Assembly: GCF_900115815.1 (NCBI RefSeq)
Contig: NZ_FOXV01000002.1
Coordinates: forward strand, 62,001-126,000
DNA length: 64,000 nt
Direction: 5' to 3'
From: Roseivivax halotolerans
Lineage (GTDB): Bacteria; Pseudomonadota; Alphaproteobacteria; Rhodobacterales; Rhodobacteraceae
Each line of letters begins with the position of its first letter. Positions within the stretch are counted from its first letter, which is position 1. Below the pieces are notes generated by a model. It was not told where the DNA came from. It made no database searches and was given only the letters and a program-made list of their open reading frames with translations. The position numbers and the translations under genes were made by a program. Of the stretch, positions 1 through 6,439 are shown piece by piece.

Positions 1-1203
1 GCGGGCGAGATCCCGGACCATGCGCGCGCCTACCGGCTCGACACGGAGCGTTGCTCCCGGCTCGTCGGAATGGACATTCCGGCCGAGACGCAGCGCGCGA
101 CGCTGGAGGCGCTCGGCTTCGTCATGGACGGCGACATGGCGCATGTGCCGTCCTGGCGGCCCGACGTGATGGGCGAGGCGGATCTCGTGGAAGAGGTCGC
201 GCGGATCGCGTCGCTCACCAAGCTCGAGGGCAAGCCCCTGCCCCGGATGCATTCGGGCGTCCCGCGCCCGATCCTGTCGGCGCTGCAGAAGCGCGAGCAG
301 GCAGGACGGCGCACGGCCGCGAGCCTTGGCTACAATGAATGCGTCACCTACAGCTTCATCGACCGAACCGCGGCAGAGCTTTTCGGCGGTGGACAGGACG
401 CGAGCATGCTCGCCAACCCGATCTCCTCGGAGATGAGCCACATGCGCCCGGCGCTGCTGCCGGGTCTGCTGCAGGCGGCGGCGCGCAACCAGGCACGCGG
501 CATGTCCGACCTGGCATTGTTCGAGATGGGTCATGTTTTCGAAGGCGGCGAGCCAGGCGAGCAGAACCTGTGCCTCGCGGGCATTCTCGTCGGCCGCACC
601 GGGCCGAAGGATGTGCATGGCGCCTCGCGTGCGGTCGATCTTTACGATGCCAAGACCGACGCGGAGGCGCTTTTGTCCGCTATGGGCGCGCCCGCGAAGA
701 TGCAGATCCTGCGGAGCGGCGATGCATGGTGGCACCCGGGCCGCCACGGCGTGCTGTGCCTCGGGCCCAAGAAGGTGCTCGGAATCTTCGGCGAGATTCA
801 TCCGCGCATTCTGCAAGCGCTCGACGTGAAAGGCCCCGTCGTCGGCTTCACGATCTGGCCCGAGGCGATCCCGATGCCGAAAAAGGCGGTGTCGACCCGC
901 CCCGCTCTGGCGCAGAGCGACCTGCAACCCGTGGAGCGCGATTTCGCCTTCGTGGTGGACCGGGATGTCGCCGCGCTCGATCTCGTGAATGCCGCCGCAG
1001 GCGCCGATAAGGCTCTGATAGAAGAGGTGCGCGTCTTCGACGAATTCGTCGGCGGCAGCCTTGGCGAAGGCAAGAAATCCCTCGCGATCACCGTCCGAAT
1101 GCAGCCGAAAGAGGCGACGCTGAAGGAAAAGGACATCGAGGCCGTGGGCGTGAAAATCGTCGAGAAGGTCGGCAAGGCGACGGGCGGCACGCTCCGGGGC
1201 TGA
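1..1203 (+). CDS. pheT: Phenylalanyl-tRNA synthetase beta chain, 5'-truncated by window edge
   Basis: The reading frame is open from base 1, so the gene begins outside the window. About 400 C-terminal residues are present. They comprise the end of the B5 DNA-binding-like domain (VARIASLTKLEGKPLP), the catalytic-like core of the beta chain, and a C-terminal ferredoxin-fold anticodon-binding (FDX-ACB) domain starting near QPVERDFAFVVD and ending at GGTLRG. The full enzyme is a cytoplasmic alpha2beta2 tetramer that charges tRNA-Phe; the beta chain binds the tRNA and edits mischarged Tyr. No frame defects are seen. The identification is firm; only the N-terminal half is missing because of the window boundary. 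Confidence 0.96.
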   Translation, partial: AGEIPDHARAYRLDTERCSRLVGMDIPAETQRATLEALGFVMDGDMAHVPSWRPDVMGEADLVEEVARIASLTKLEGKPLPRMHSGVPRPILSALQKREQAGRRTAASLGYNECVTYSFIDRTAAELFGGGQDASMLANPISSEMSHMRPALLPGLLQAAARNQARGMSDLALFEMGHVFEGGEPGEQNLCLAGILVGRTGPKDVHGASRAVDLYDAKTDAEALLSAMGAPAKMQILRSGDAWWHPGRHGVLCLGPKKVLGIFGEIHPRILQALDVKGPVVGFTIWPEAIPMPKKAVSTRPALAQSDLQPVERDFAFVVDRDVAALDLVNAAAGADKALIEEVRVFDEFVGGSLGEGKKSLAITVRMQPKEATLKEKDIEAVGVKIVEKVGKATGGTLRG

Positions 1204-1268
1204 CCCCCTCACCTTGTCCGGCCTCTGCGGCGGGATAGCTGAAGACGGGTGCAACAAGGGAGAGCGAC

Positions 1269-1718
1269 ATGGGCCTCAACGTCTACCTCGCGGGCGAGAT
1301 TCACACCGACTGGCGCGACCAGATCATCGACGGGGCGCAAGGGCTCGACGTCACCTTCTCGGGACCCGTCACCGACCATGCGGCCTCGGACGATTGCGGC
1401 GTGGCGATCCTCGGCGCGGAAGAGAACAAGTTCTGGCATGACCGCAAAGGCGCGCTTCTGAACGGCATACGCACGCGCAAGGCGCTGGACGATGCCGACA
1501 TCGTGGTGGTGCGCTTCGGCGACAAGTACAAGCAGTGGAACGCCGCGTTCGATGCGGGCTATGCGGCCGCCCTCGGTAAGAGCCTCGTCATCCTGCAGCC
1601 CGAGGATCACGACCATGCGCTGAAGGAAGTCGACGCCGCCGCGTCCGCGGTTGCCCGTGATCCTTCCGAGGTGGTGGAGATCCTGCGCTACGTACTGACG
1701 GGCCAACTTCCCGGCTGA
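1269..1718 (+). CDS. YtoQ family protein
   Basis: A 149-aa soluble protein preceded by a clear ribosome-binding site (AAGGGAGAG, about 6 nt before ATG). The N-terminus MGLNVYLAGEIHTDWR, the later ENKFWHDRKGALLNGIRT segment, and ADIVVVRFGDKYKQWNAAFDAGYA are typical of the YtoQ family, which has a nucleoside 2-deoxyribosyltransferase-like fold. The biochemical role of YtoQ is not established, so none is assigned. It is the last host gene before the prophage: its stop codon lies 13 bp from the target duplication, so the coding region is intact. Confidence 0.88.
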   Translation: MGLNVYLAGEIHTDWRDQIIDGAQGLDVTFSGPVTDHAASDDCGVAILGAEENKFWHDRKGALLNGIRTRKALDDADIVVVRFGDKYKQWNAAFDAGYAAALGKSLVILQPEDHDHALKEVDAAASAVARDPSEVVEILRYVLTGQLPG

Positions 1719-1731
1719 CGGTTTTCGCGAA

Positions 1732-1736
1732 ACGCT
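1732..1736. repeat. Target-site duplication ACGCT, left copy
   Basis: ACGCT sits directly left of the prophage terminus TGTAG. The same five bases follow the opposite terminus CTACA at 40197-40201. A 5-bp duplication is the expected footprint of Mu-type transposition. Confidence 0.93.
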
Positions 1737-1756
1737 TGTAGATTGACACCGTAGAC

Positions 1757-1872
1757 TGCAGTGAGCCGGAAGAGCCCGGATGACATCGGAAGATGCCGGA
1801 AGCGCCATGTAAATAAGGGCTTTGCGAACGGTTGCGGCGCAGAAGTGCGATTATGTTCAATGTTTGCAGTGA
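1757..1872. repeat. Left-end transposase-binding repeats (TGCAGTGA x2)
   Basis: TGCAGTGA(GCC) occurs at 1757-1764 and again as TTTGCAGTGAGCC at 1863-1875. The first copy begins exactly 20 nt from the left terminus, the same offset as the inverted copy at the right end. By analogy with Mu attL these are probable binding sites for the N-terminal domains of the transposase. The assignment as binding sites is inference from position and symmetry. Confidence 0.75.
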
Positions 1873-2025
1873 GCCCCGAAACCGGGCTTTTCAGGGGTTT
1901 CGAAGAGGATCCTGTCCTCAGACCATGGCGCGATGCGTTACTGCCACGAAAGCCTTTTAATATTGAGTTTAAAGGCCCGTTAGAGGCAGCTGGAAGGGCT
2001 TTCAAACGTGCGCTTCGAGTGTCGT

Positions 2026-2070
2026 GAACTGGAACGGCTGCGTTCCGGTTGTCTTGCTCCGTTCCAGTTC
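2026..2070. repeat. 12-bp perfect inverted repeat
   Basis: GAACTGGAACGG (2026-2037) and CCGTTCCAGTTC (2059-2070) form a perfect stem with a 21-nt loop, just downstream of the leftward repressor/2141 gene unit. There is no T-tract on either side, so it is not a canonical intrinsic terminator. It may fold in the leftward transcript 3' end or serve as a protein-binding dyad. Confidence 0.5.
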
Positions 2071-2140
2071 GATAAAATCGATACGAAAACAAACACTTAT
2101 GTCGGCACCGCGGCTGGTCCGTTGCGGACGAAGTGGAACG

Positions 2141-2503
2141 CTATTTCTCCTCCAAGAGGCATTCCGCAGCTGCTCTGTCCCGTATGTTCTTAGCGGCTCT
2201 GACGTTCTCGGCCTCGTCGGTCGCGATCCCAACCTGGAAAACGCTGATCGCTATCGCGGACAACTCTTCCTTGGTCAGCGTCGTCTCTTCGCGAATCCGT
2301 TCAGCAGGAGCCGCGTCGATGTTTTCGAGGACATCAAAGATATTGAGGTCACCCCTGAAGCGATCAGTGAAAAGTTGGAAAGTCCAATTTGACACCTCTT
2401 CACAGTGGTCCATTTCCACCGCACTGACTGCTTGCGCCGCAAAAGGCTGAATAAGCAAGACAGGCAGCAGAAATCTCTCAAGAGCAACACGAAGCAAATA
2501 CAT
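2141..2503 (-). CDS. Hypothetical exported protein, prophage cargo next to repressor
   Basis: 120 aa. The N-terminus MYLLRVALERFLLPVLLIQPFAAQA looks like a signal peptide with an AQA-type cleavage site near residue 25. The mature part is acidic and mostly helical, with no family recognised. It starts 25 bp after the repressor stop on the same strand behind GGGTGGA, so it is probably co-transcribed with the repressor and expressed in the lysogen. That position is typical of lysogenic-conversion or superinfection-exclusion genes, but no function can be read from the sequence. Base composition is visibly less GC-rich than in the late genes. Confidence 0.6.
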   Translation of the reverse strand: MYLLRVALERFLLPVLLIQPFAAQAVSAVEMDHCEEVSNWTFQLFTDRFRGDLNIFDVLENIDAAPAERIREETTLTKEELSAIAISVFQVGIATDEAENVRAAKNIRDRAAAECLLEEK

Positions 2504-2528
2504 GATCCACCCATCTAAAGACTAACGA

Positions 2529-3233
2529 TCAGGTTTCGGCAGTGTGACCCCACCAAACGACTTTACCCAAGATCTCTAGCTCACCAAAACTCTCAGATGA
2601 TAGCAGCTCAACCGAAATATTTGGGTTATCGGAGACCAGAGCGATAATGCCTTCATCCACCTTGGACACCCGTTTCACACGGGCTCCCATCTCTGTTCGG
2701 ATAGCGTAGATTGGTGGCTTAAACTTATTGGAAGCCGTCCTGATAGGTATGGTTACACGCGATGTGTCTATGAGAACCATATCGCCGGGTTGAATTGTGG
2801 GCGACATACTCTCGCCTGCTTCGCCCAGTTCTATTCTTGCGAGAACAGCATCCTTTGGCGCGACACCAATACGTCGCAGCCAAGTTCGTTTGAACGCGAG
2901 ATAATCAGTTATTTCGTCAGAGTTAAGCCTTCCAACACCCGCAGCTAACGTAGCGGCGTGGACTGGGATATGTGCGAATTCTTCATCGGGGAAGGAAGTG
3001 TTGTGGTTGGAATTACTAAAGTCTCGCGCTTCGCCAACGTATAGTTCGAGACGTAAAGCTTCGCAAAGGGCTCGAACTTTATCCCATGAAGGTGACGAAC
3101 CTCGCCTAATGCCTTGAAGTGCGGAGTTGTCCTCTTTTCCGAACGCCCTCCTCCCGACCTCAGCCTGGCTAAGGCCTAGCTCCTTTCTACGCGCTTCGAA
3201 GAGCTCAAAGAGTTGGATTCGATCCGGTATCAT
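2529..3233 (-). CDS. LexA-like (S24) phage repressor with XRE helix-turn-helix
   Basis: 234 aa. Residues 5-65 form an XRE-type helix-turn-helix (LGLSQAEVGRRAFG). The C-terminal half is an S24 peptidase fold: probable autocleavage Ala98-Gly99 (TLAAGVG), catalytic Ser142 in GESMSPTIQPGD, and catalytic Lys187 in ARVKRV. Such repressors hold the prophage silent and self-cleave when RecA is activated, so induction by DNA damage is likely. The ATG at 3233 was chosen because the helix-turn-helix begins there and any longer form would overlap the rightward early gene. No Shine-Dalgarno is visible; instead a perfect palindrome lies 3 bp upstream, suggesting autoregulation. Confidence 0.9.
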   Translation of the reverse strand: MIPDRIQLFELFEARRKELGLSQAEVGRRAFGKEDNSALQGIRRGSSPSWDKVRALCEALRLELYVGEARDFSNSNHNTSFPDEEFAHIPVHAATLAAGVGRLNSDEITDYLAFKRTWLRRIGVAPKDAVLARIELGEAGESMSPTIQPGDMVLIDTSRVTIPIRTASNKFKPPIYAIRTEMGARVKRVSKVDEGIIALVSDNPNISVELLSSESFGELEILGKVVWWGHTAET

Positions 3234-3235
3234 AA

Positions 3236-3249
3236 GTGCAAATTTGCAC
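3236..3249. promoter_or_regulatory. Probable repressor operator GTGCAAATTTGCAC
   Basis: A perfect 14-bp palindrome immediately upstream of the repressor ATG, in the intergenic region between the leftward repressor and the rightward early genes. A related site, TGCAATTTTACA (3307-3318), abuts the rightward -35, and GTGTAAAAACGCA (3330-3342) lies between the -35 and -10. Three related sites across divergent genes are the usual layout of a lysogeny switch; binding itself is inference. Confidence 0.7.
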
Positions 3250-3318
3250 CGAACTACCCTCCAGGCACAACCCATACACTCGGCACAAGACCGTTTCGAT
3301 TTTTGATGCAATTTTACA

Positions 3319-3346
3319 TTGACTGATAGGTGTAAAAACGCATAAT
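3319..3346 (+). promoter_or_regulatory. Probable early promoter Pe
   Basis: TTGACT (3319-3324) and CATAAT (3341-3346) are spaced by 16 bp, close to the sigma-70 consensus. The predicted start of transcription is near 3353, two bases before the ATG of the first early gene, so that mRNA may be leaderless. Operator-like sequences overlap the promoter. Confidence 0.6.
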
Positions 3347-3354
3347 CAGTCCCC

Positions 3355-3600
3355 ATGAACACCGACCACCTCCTTGTGCTCGCCGAACTCTACACCGCCC
3401 ACATGGGCGGTGCAGAAGCTTCCTTGGCAAAACGAGCTGGCAGCCATGCCCGCTTATTCTCACGTCTTCGCGCCGGCAGAGGATGCTCAGTAAAGACTTT
3501 TGCTTCGACGCTGTCCTGGTTCTCCGCCAACTGGCCGAGCGACCTCGAGTGGCCCGCCGATATCCCGCGGCCTGAGCCAGCCGAGGGGGTATCGAAATGA
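3355..3600 (+). CDS. Small Cro/Ner-like regulatory protein
   Basis: 81 aa. Residues 16-60 (AEASLAKRAGSHARLFSRLRAG...TFASTLSWFSANWP) have the spacing of a helix-turn-helix of the kind found in the first rightward gene of Mu-like phages. By position, opposite the repressor and first in the early operon, it would be the lytic-side regulator. The family assignment rests on position and HTH shape rather than on a specific Pfam match. The stop overlaps the next start by 4 nt (ATGA). Confidence 0.65.
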   Translation: MNTDHLLVLAELYTAHMGGAEASLAKRAGSHARLFSRLRAGRGCSVKTFASTLSWFSANWPSDLEWPADIPRPEPAEGVSK

Positions 3601-3788
3601 CAGCCACGCCCGATTTCGAGACCTCGGCTCTTCAGCTGACCGACGAGCAGAAGATCGCACTGGCGATCTCCCTGGCGAACACCGTCACCGATGCGCGTCA
3701 GGCCTCAGGCTTGATGCGCCTCGCCCGCGTCGCCGATCAAAGCGCAATGCTGATGTTGCGCGATGCCTATGAGGGAGAGAGCGCATGA
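3597..3788 (+). CDS. Small early phage protein, unknown
   Basis: 63 aa, mainly helical (TDEQKIALAISLANTVTDARQASGLMRLARVADQ), with no recognised family. It is tied into the early operon by ATGA overlaps with both neighbours, which supports it being translated. No function assigned. Confidence 0.6.
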   Translation: MTATPDFETSALQLTDEQKIALAISLANTVTDARQASGLMRLARVADQSAMLMLRDAYEGESA

Positions 3789-4309
3789 ATAAGCCTCTCA
3801 ATTTATTCATCGACATGCTGTCGGCAGACTTCTTTCGCGCAGAGCGCCCCAGCTTCGACGATTGTTATCGGCGGACATGCGTTCATGCAGTGCGAGCCGA
3901 TATCTCCAAGCCCAGCAGACACCTGGCATTGCGCCTATTGCTCAACGAAGCGCGACTGCGCCAGCTCGACTCCTCGGGGTGTGGAACTGATGAGCGAAGC
4001 TCGGCTCACAATGTCAAAGAACTCGGCCCCTCTAAGGGGTCGATAGGCTCCAGTGGGCGCTTGAACACCCATCGGTGCCGTCAGGATTGTCAGGCGAGTG
4101 ATCGTCTGTCTCCGCCGACAGCTGTCGGCGGAGAAATCTGCCGCGATCGGGCTTCACTGTCCCCCGATCGCCACCTCCCCGGTCGGTCGGGCAAAGCTTC
4201 TTCGAGGCGGGCCGGCCGGGGCTTTTTATTCCTAGGTGACCTCACCGGAGCGCTCGCGCTGTTCGCGATACTCTTCGGTCTGCTCGCTCTCGATTGGGGG
4301 TTGTCGTGA
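3785..4309 (+). CDS. Hypothetical early protein with C-terminal membrane segment
   Basis: An open frame of 174 codons starting with an ATGA overlap. The first ~70 residues look like a genuine basic helical protein. The middle (about residues 75-145) is low-complexity and covers both the 26-bp palindrome at 4109-4134 and a GC-rich hairpin with a T-run (4177-4230). The last 25 residues (LGDLTGALALFAILFGLLALDWGLS) form a convincing transmembrane helix, and the stop lies 5 bp from the end of the convergent gene. It may be one protein, or an upstream gene plus a small membrane protein with an unrecognised start. Function unknown. Confidence 0.4.
   Translation: MNKPLNLFIDMLSADFFRAERPSFDDCYRRTCVHAVRADISKPSRHLALRLLLNEARLRQLDSSGCGTDERSSAHNVKELGPSKGSIGSSGRLNTHRCRQDCQASDRLSPPTAVGGEICRDRASLSPDRHLPGRSGKASSRRAGRGFLFLGDLTGALALFAILFGLLALDWGLS
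4109..4134. repeat. 26-bp perfect palindrome, copy 1 of 3 (core CCGACAGCTGTCGG)
   Basis: The core is at 4115-4128, and perfect symmetry extends to TCTCCG...CGGAGA on both sides. The same core recurs at 13476-13489 and 21635-21648. It is not followed by a T-tract. It lies inside the open frame 3785-4309, where it encodes SPPTAVGGE. Confidence 0.85.
4177..4230 (+). terminator. Possible intrinsic terminator of the first early transcript
   Basis: CCCCGGTCGG (4177-4186) can pair with CCGGCCGGGG (4212-4221), including one wobble pair, followed by CTTTTTATT. It would stop rightward transcription before the convergent gene pair at 4315-4964. It lies inside an open frame, where the T-run encodes GFLFLG, so it could simply be coding sequence. 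Confidence 0.35.
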
Positions 4310-4314
4310 TGTGC

Positions 4315-4848
4315 TCAGCCAGCCTGCGCTTCGCTGACTTTCCGGTACGTATGACCGTCGAAACTCAAGAAGCTGCCAGCAATCCGGTGCAGGAACGGGA
4401 CGACCAGGCGCTCTCCCTGATCATACACCTCCACGGCGTCGAGCGCGTCGTTGTAAGCCTTGGCGTCGATGGCGCGAAGCGTCGGCGGTTCCTCGGCCGT
4501 GATCTCGAACATGCGGCCGCGCCAATGCGCCAGATCAGCCTCGGTCGGATCGGCAAGCTTTTCGATCTCGCTCAGCAGGACGTAGTAGTCGCGCTGGAGG
4601 ATCTGATGATCCCGGGCCTGCCGCCCGAAATCGAGGACGAGCTGAAGCGCGCCGATGAAGGCGACGGCACCGCCGATATAGAGCGCCCCCGCGCCTGCGC
4701 GGGCGGCGAGATCAGCGACCACCGCCGTGCCGAGAAGAATGACCAGGAGATTGCAGATCCGGTTGGCGCGCTCGAGCCAGCGGCGACGCGCCGTGTGGTA
4801 GAGCGCGTTTCTCAGAACGTTGAAACGGATTATCTCGCGGTCATTCAT
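4315..4848 (-). CDS. SLATT-domain-like two-helix membrane protein
   Basis: 177 aa. After FNVLRNALYHTARRRWLERANR come two hydrophobic helices (about residues 30-48 and 53-70), then ALQLVLDFGRQARDHQILQRDYYVLLSEIE and the AEEPPTLRAIDAKAYNDAL motif. This pattern fits SLATT domains, membrane modules often paired with nucleotide-based immune sensors. Here there is no neighbouring nucleotidyltransferase. The gene is transcribed against the phage early operon, with the 36-aa gene at 4854 just upstream, and has its own AAGGA site. It is probably a cargo gene expressed from the prophage, with superinfection exclusion as a possible role. The family call is from pattern recognition only. Confidence 0.65.
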   Translation of the reverse strand: MNDREIIRFNVLRNALYHTARRRWLERANRICNLLVILLGTAVVADLAARAGAGALYIGGAVAFIGALQLVLDFGRQARDHQILQRDYYVLLSEIEKLADPTEADLAHWRGRMFEITAEEPPTLRAIDAKAYNDALDAVEVYDQGERLVVPFLHRIAGSFLSFDGHTYRKVSEAQAG

Positions 4849-4853
4849 CTTGA

Positions 4854-4964
4854 TCAGTCCTTTTTGGGCGGCGGCGCCTGCTCCGGTTTGAGCTTCGAAG
4901 GTTGGCGTGGACCTGCAGATTTCTTTGTGGGGCCTTCGCCGGAAATGGGTTTCTTCTCAGACAT
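4854..4964 (-). CDS. 36-aa Pro/Lys-rich peptide
   Basis: Starts MSEKKPISGEGPTKK and ends APPPKKD; highly charged and proline-rich, probably disordered. An AGGAGA ribosome-binding site lies 8 nt before the ATG, and it ends 5 bp upstream of the SLATT-like gene, so the two form a leftward operon. Function unknown. The good ribosome-binding site and tight spacing are the only evidence that it is translated. Confidence 0.5.
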   Translation of the reverse strand: MSEKKPISGEGPTKKSAGPRQPSKLKPEQAPPPKKD

Positions 4965-5073
4965 CGTATTCGTCTCCTCTGAGCTGAGGTTGGAGGGGTC
5001 GATAGGTGCCGGCGGGCGCGGATTCGCCTGCTGGCACCGCCAACATAGCACAAAATGTGGCGATCCGTTTCAG

Positions 5074-5094
5074 AACAGAACGCTATATTCTGTT
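5074..5094. promoter_or_regulatory. Inverted repeat in divergent promoter region
   Basis: AACAGAA (5074-5080) and TTCTGTT (5088-5094) are separated by 7 bp between the leftward 4964 gene and the rightward 5120 gene. A TATATT hexamer lies inside. It is a candidate operator for divergent transcription; no regulator can be named. Confidence 0.45.
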
Positions 5095-5119
5095 TGTTGC
5101 GCCATGGGAGGTACTTGCC

Positions 5120-5356
5120 ATGCGTGATCCCCTCGCTGATTTCGACGCGCTTGTCCGCTCGCTTCGCGACGCGAGCGAGCACCGCGCCAAAGCCAAGGCG
5201 AGCGCGGGCAACGAGCCGCACAAAGCGTTCGAAGACACGCTGGCCGAGGCGTCGCTCGTCGAGGCTGTAGATGCCTTCGAGCGCCTGTCTCACGAAAGCG
5301 AAATCCTCGACGACATCCGCGCGATGCTTGTCGTCATCTACGGGGGTGACGCCTGA
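5120..5356 (+). CDS. Small helical early phage protein
   Basis: 78 aa, acidic and helical (DPLADFDALVRSLRDASEHRAKAKAS...). The ATG at 5120 is preceded by GGGAGG with 8-nt spacing. No family recognised. It begins the second rightward early operon (5120 through 13472), in which nearly all genes overlap. The stop overlaps the next ATG (TGATG). Confidence 0.65.
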   Translation: MRDPLADFDALVRSLRDASEHRAKAKASAGNEPHKAFEDTLAEASLVEAVDAFERLSHESEILDDIRAMLVVIYGGDA

Positions 5357-5586
5357 TGCATGCCGCTCCGCTCTCATCCCCCCGCCTGCAGCGACTTCTT
5401 CGCGTCCTGAAGGACGGGAAACCGCACACCACGAAGGATATCGCGCGCCGTGCGCATCTCCTGGCGATCAGCGCCGCGGTCGCCGAGCTGCGCCAGCACG
5501 GCGCGAAGATCATTTGCGAGCGCAAGAAGGTCGGCGACGACTGGCGCTTTTTCTACACGATGCTGGAGGCCCCTAAGAATGCGTGA
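5356..5586 (+). CDS. Small winged-helix-like early protein
   Basis: 76 aa. LQRLLRVLKDGKPHTTKDIARRAHLLAISAAVAELRQHGAKIICERKKVGDDWRFFYTM reads as a helix-turn-helix followed by a beta wing, as in small phage helix-turn-helix proteins that recognise DNA. The start overlaps the previous stop and its 3' end overlaps the ParB-like gene. The target is unknown. Confidence 0.65.
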   Translation: MHAAPLSSPRLQRLLRVLKDGKPHTTKDIARRAHLLAISAAVAELRQHGAKIICERKKVGDDWRFFYTMLEAPKNA

Positions 5587-6439
5587 AGCTCGTCGGATCG
5601 AAGGCGTGACCGAAGTTCCTGTCGCCGAAGTTCTCGAACGCAATCGTCTGCGTCCGGTATCTGATGCAGGCGTCGCCGCGCTGATCTCCTCGATCGAGGA
5701 TATTGGCGGGATCACCTACCCAATCCAGGTGCGCCAGGTCCGGCATCGCGAGAATGAGCTCGTGCTGATCGCGGGCGCGCATCGGCTCGAAGCTGCGCGG
5801 CGTCTGGAGTGGACGACGATCCCCGCGATTGTCTGGGACTGCGCCGACGACTGGGCTCGGCTGGTCGAGATCGATGACAATGTCGGCGGCTCGGAACTCA
5901 CGGCTTTGGACACCGCGATTTTCCTGGCCGAACGAAAGGATGTCTATGAGCGCTTGAACCCTGGCGCGAGGCACGGTGGCGACCGTCGGAGCGATCAAGT
6001 GGAACTCGGTTCCGTTTGGTCATTCGCCGCAGCGACAGCGGAGAAATATGGCATCTCGGATCGTCAGGTCCGCAAGCTCGTCTCGGCAGGCAAGGCGCTG
6101 GCCCCCGATGAGCGTACCCGGCTCAGAACAGCCCCGAAGCCAGTCTCGCTCGCAGATCTGCAAGCGATCGGAAAGATCACGAATCCGCCCGAGCGCTATC
6201 ACGTTGTCGGCGCGCTCGCGGAGGGTACCGCCAAAAGCGCCGCCGATGCACGTCGGTCTTGGAAGGCCCGGGATCTCCCCAAGACGGAGACGCCCAGTCC
6301 CGCCGAGAAGCTCCTCGACCAGCTTTGGAAACTCTGGTCGCGCGCATCCTCTGGAGTGAAGCGACGGTTCGTTGAGCGCCACCTTGACGAGATTGCCGAA
6401 CTTGTCGCCGAGATCGACGAGGGCTGGTCAGACGCATGA
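5579..6439 (+). CDS. ParB-like N-terminal domain protein
   Basis: 286 aa. Residues 8-100 match the ParB/sulfiredoxin-type N-terminal domain (VPVAEVLERNRLRPVSDAGVAALISSIEDIGG, then LIAGAHRLEAARRLEW). A central helix-turn-helix follows (YGISDRQVRKLVSAGKAL), and the C-terminus is helical. Related proteins precede the transposase in many Mu-like phages, where they may regulate or assist transposition. Plasmid-type partition is not implied because no parA is present. The start at 5579 overlaps the preceding gene by 8 nt. The GARHGGDRRSDQ motif is typical of this phage subgroup. Confidence 0.8.
   Translation: MREARRIEGVTEVPVAEVLERNRLRPVSDAGVAALISSIEDIGGITYPIQVRQVRHRENELVLIAGAHRLEAARRLEWTTIPAIVWDCADDWARLVEIDDNVGGSELTALDTAIFLAERKDVYERLNPGARHGGDRRSDQVELGSVWSFAAATAEKYGISDRQVRKLVSAGKALAPDERTRLRTAPKPVSLADLQAIGKITNPPERYHVVGALAEGTAKSAADARRSWKARDLPKTETPSPAEKLLDQLWKLWSRASSGVKRRFVERHLDEIAELVAEIDEGWSDA

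Larger units (their letters stand above)
1737..2140. other. Prophage left end, no convincing gene
   Basis: This 404-bp stretch holds the terminal TGTAG, two TGCAGTGA boxes (1757-1764 and 1865-1872), short CCGGAAG/TCGGAAG-type repeats near 1767-1803, and a GAACTGGAACGG inverted repeat at 2026-2070. Short open frames cross it but none has a ribosome-binding site or a recognisable product. It is best read as transposase-binding DNA plus leftward untranslated sequence. Confidence 0.7.

Noticed and set aside
1761-2027. An 88-codon plus-strand frame at the prophage left end
   Set aside because: Starts inside the terminal repeats, has no ribosome-binding site and no protein-like pattern.
5579-6439. 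Idea that the ParB-like gene marks a plasmid-type partition system
   Set aside because: There is no parA and no cluster of parS-like sites next to it; such ParB-like proteins are common before Mu-type transposases.
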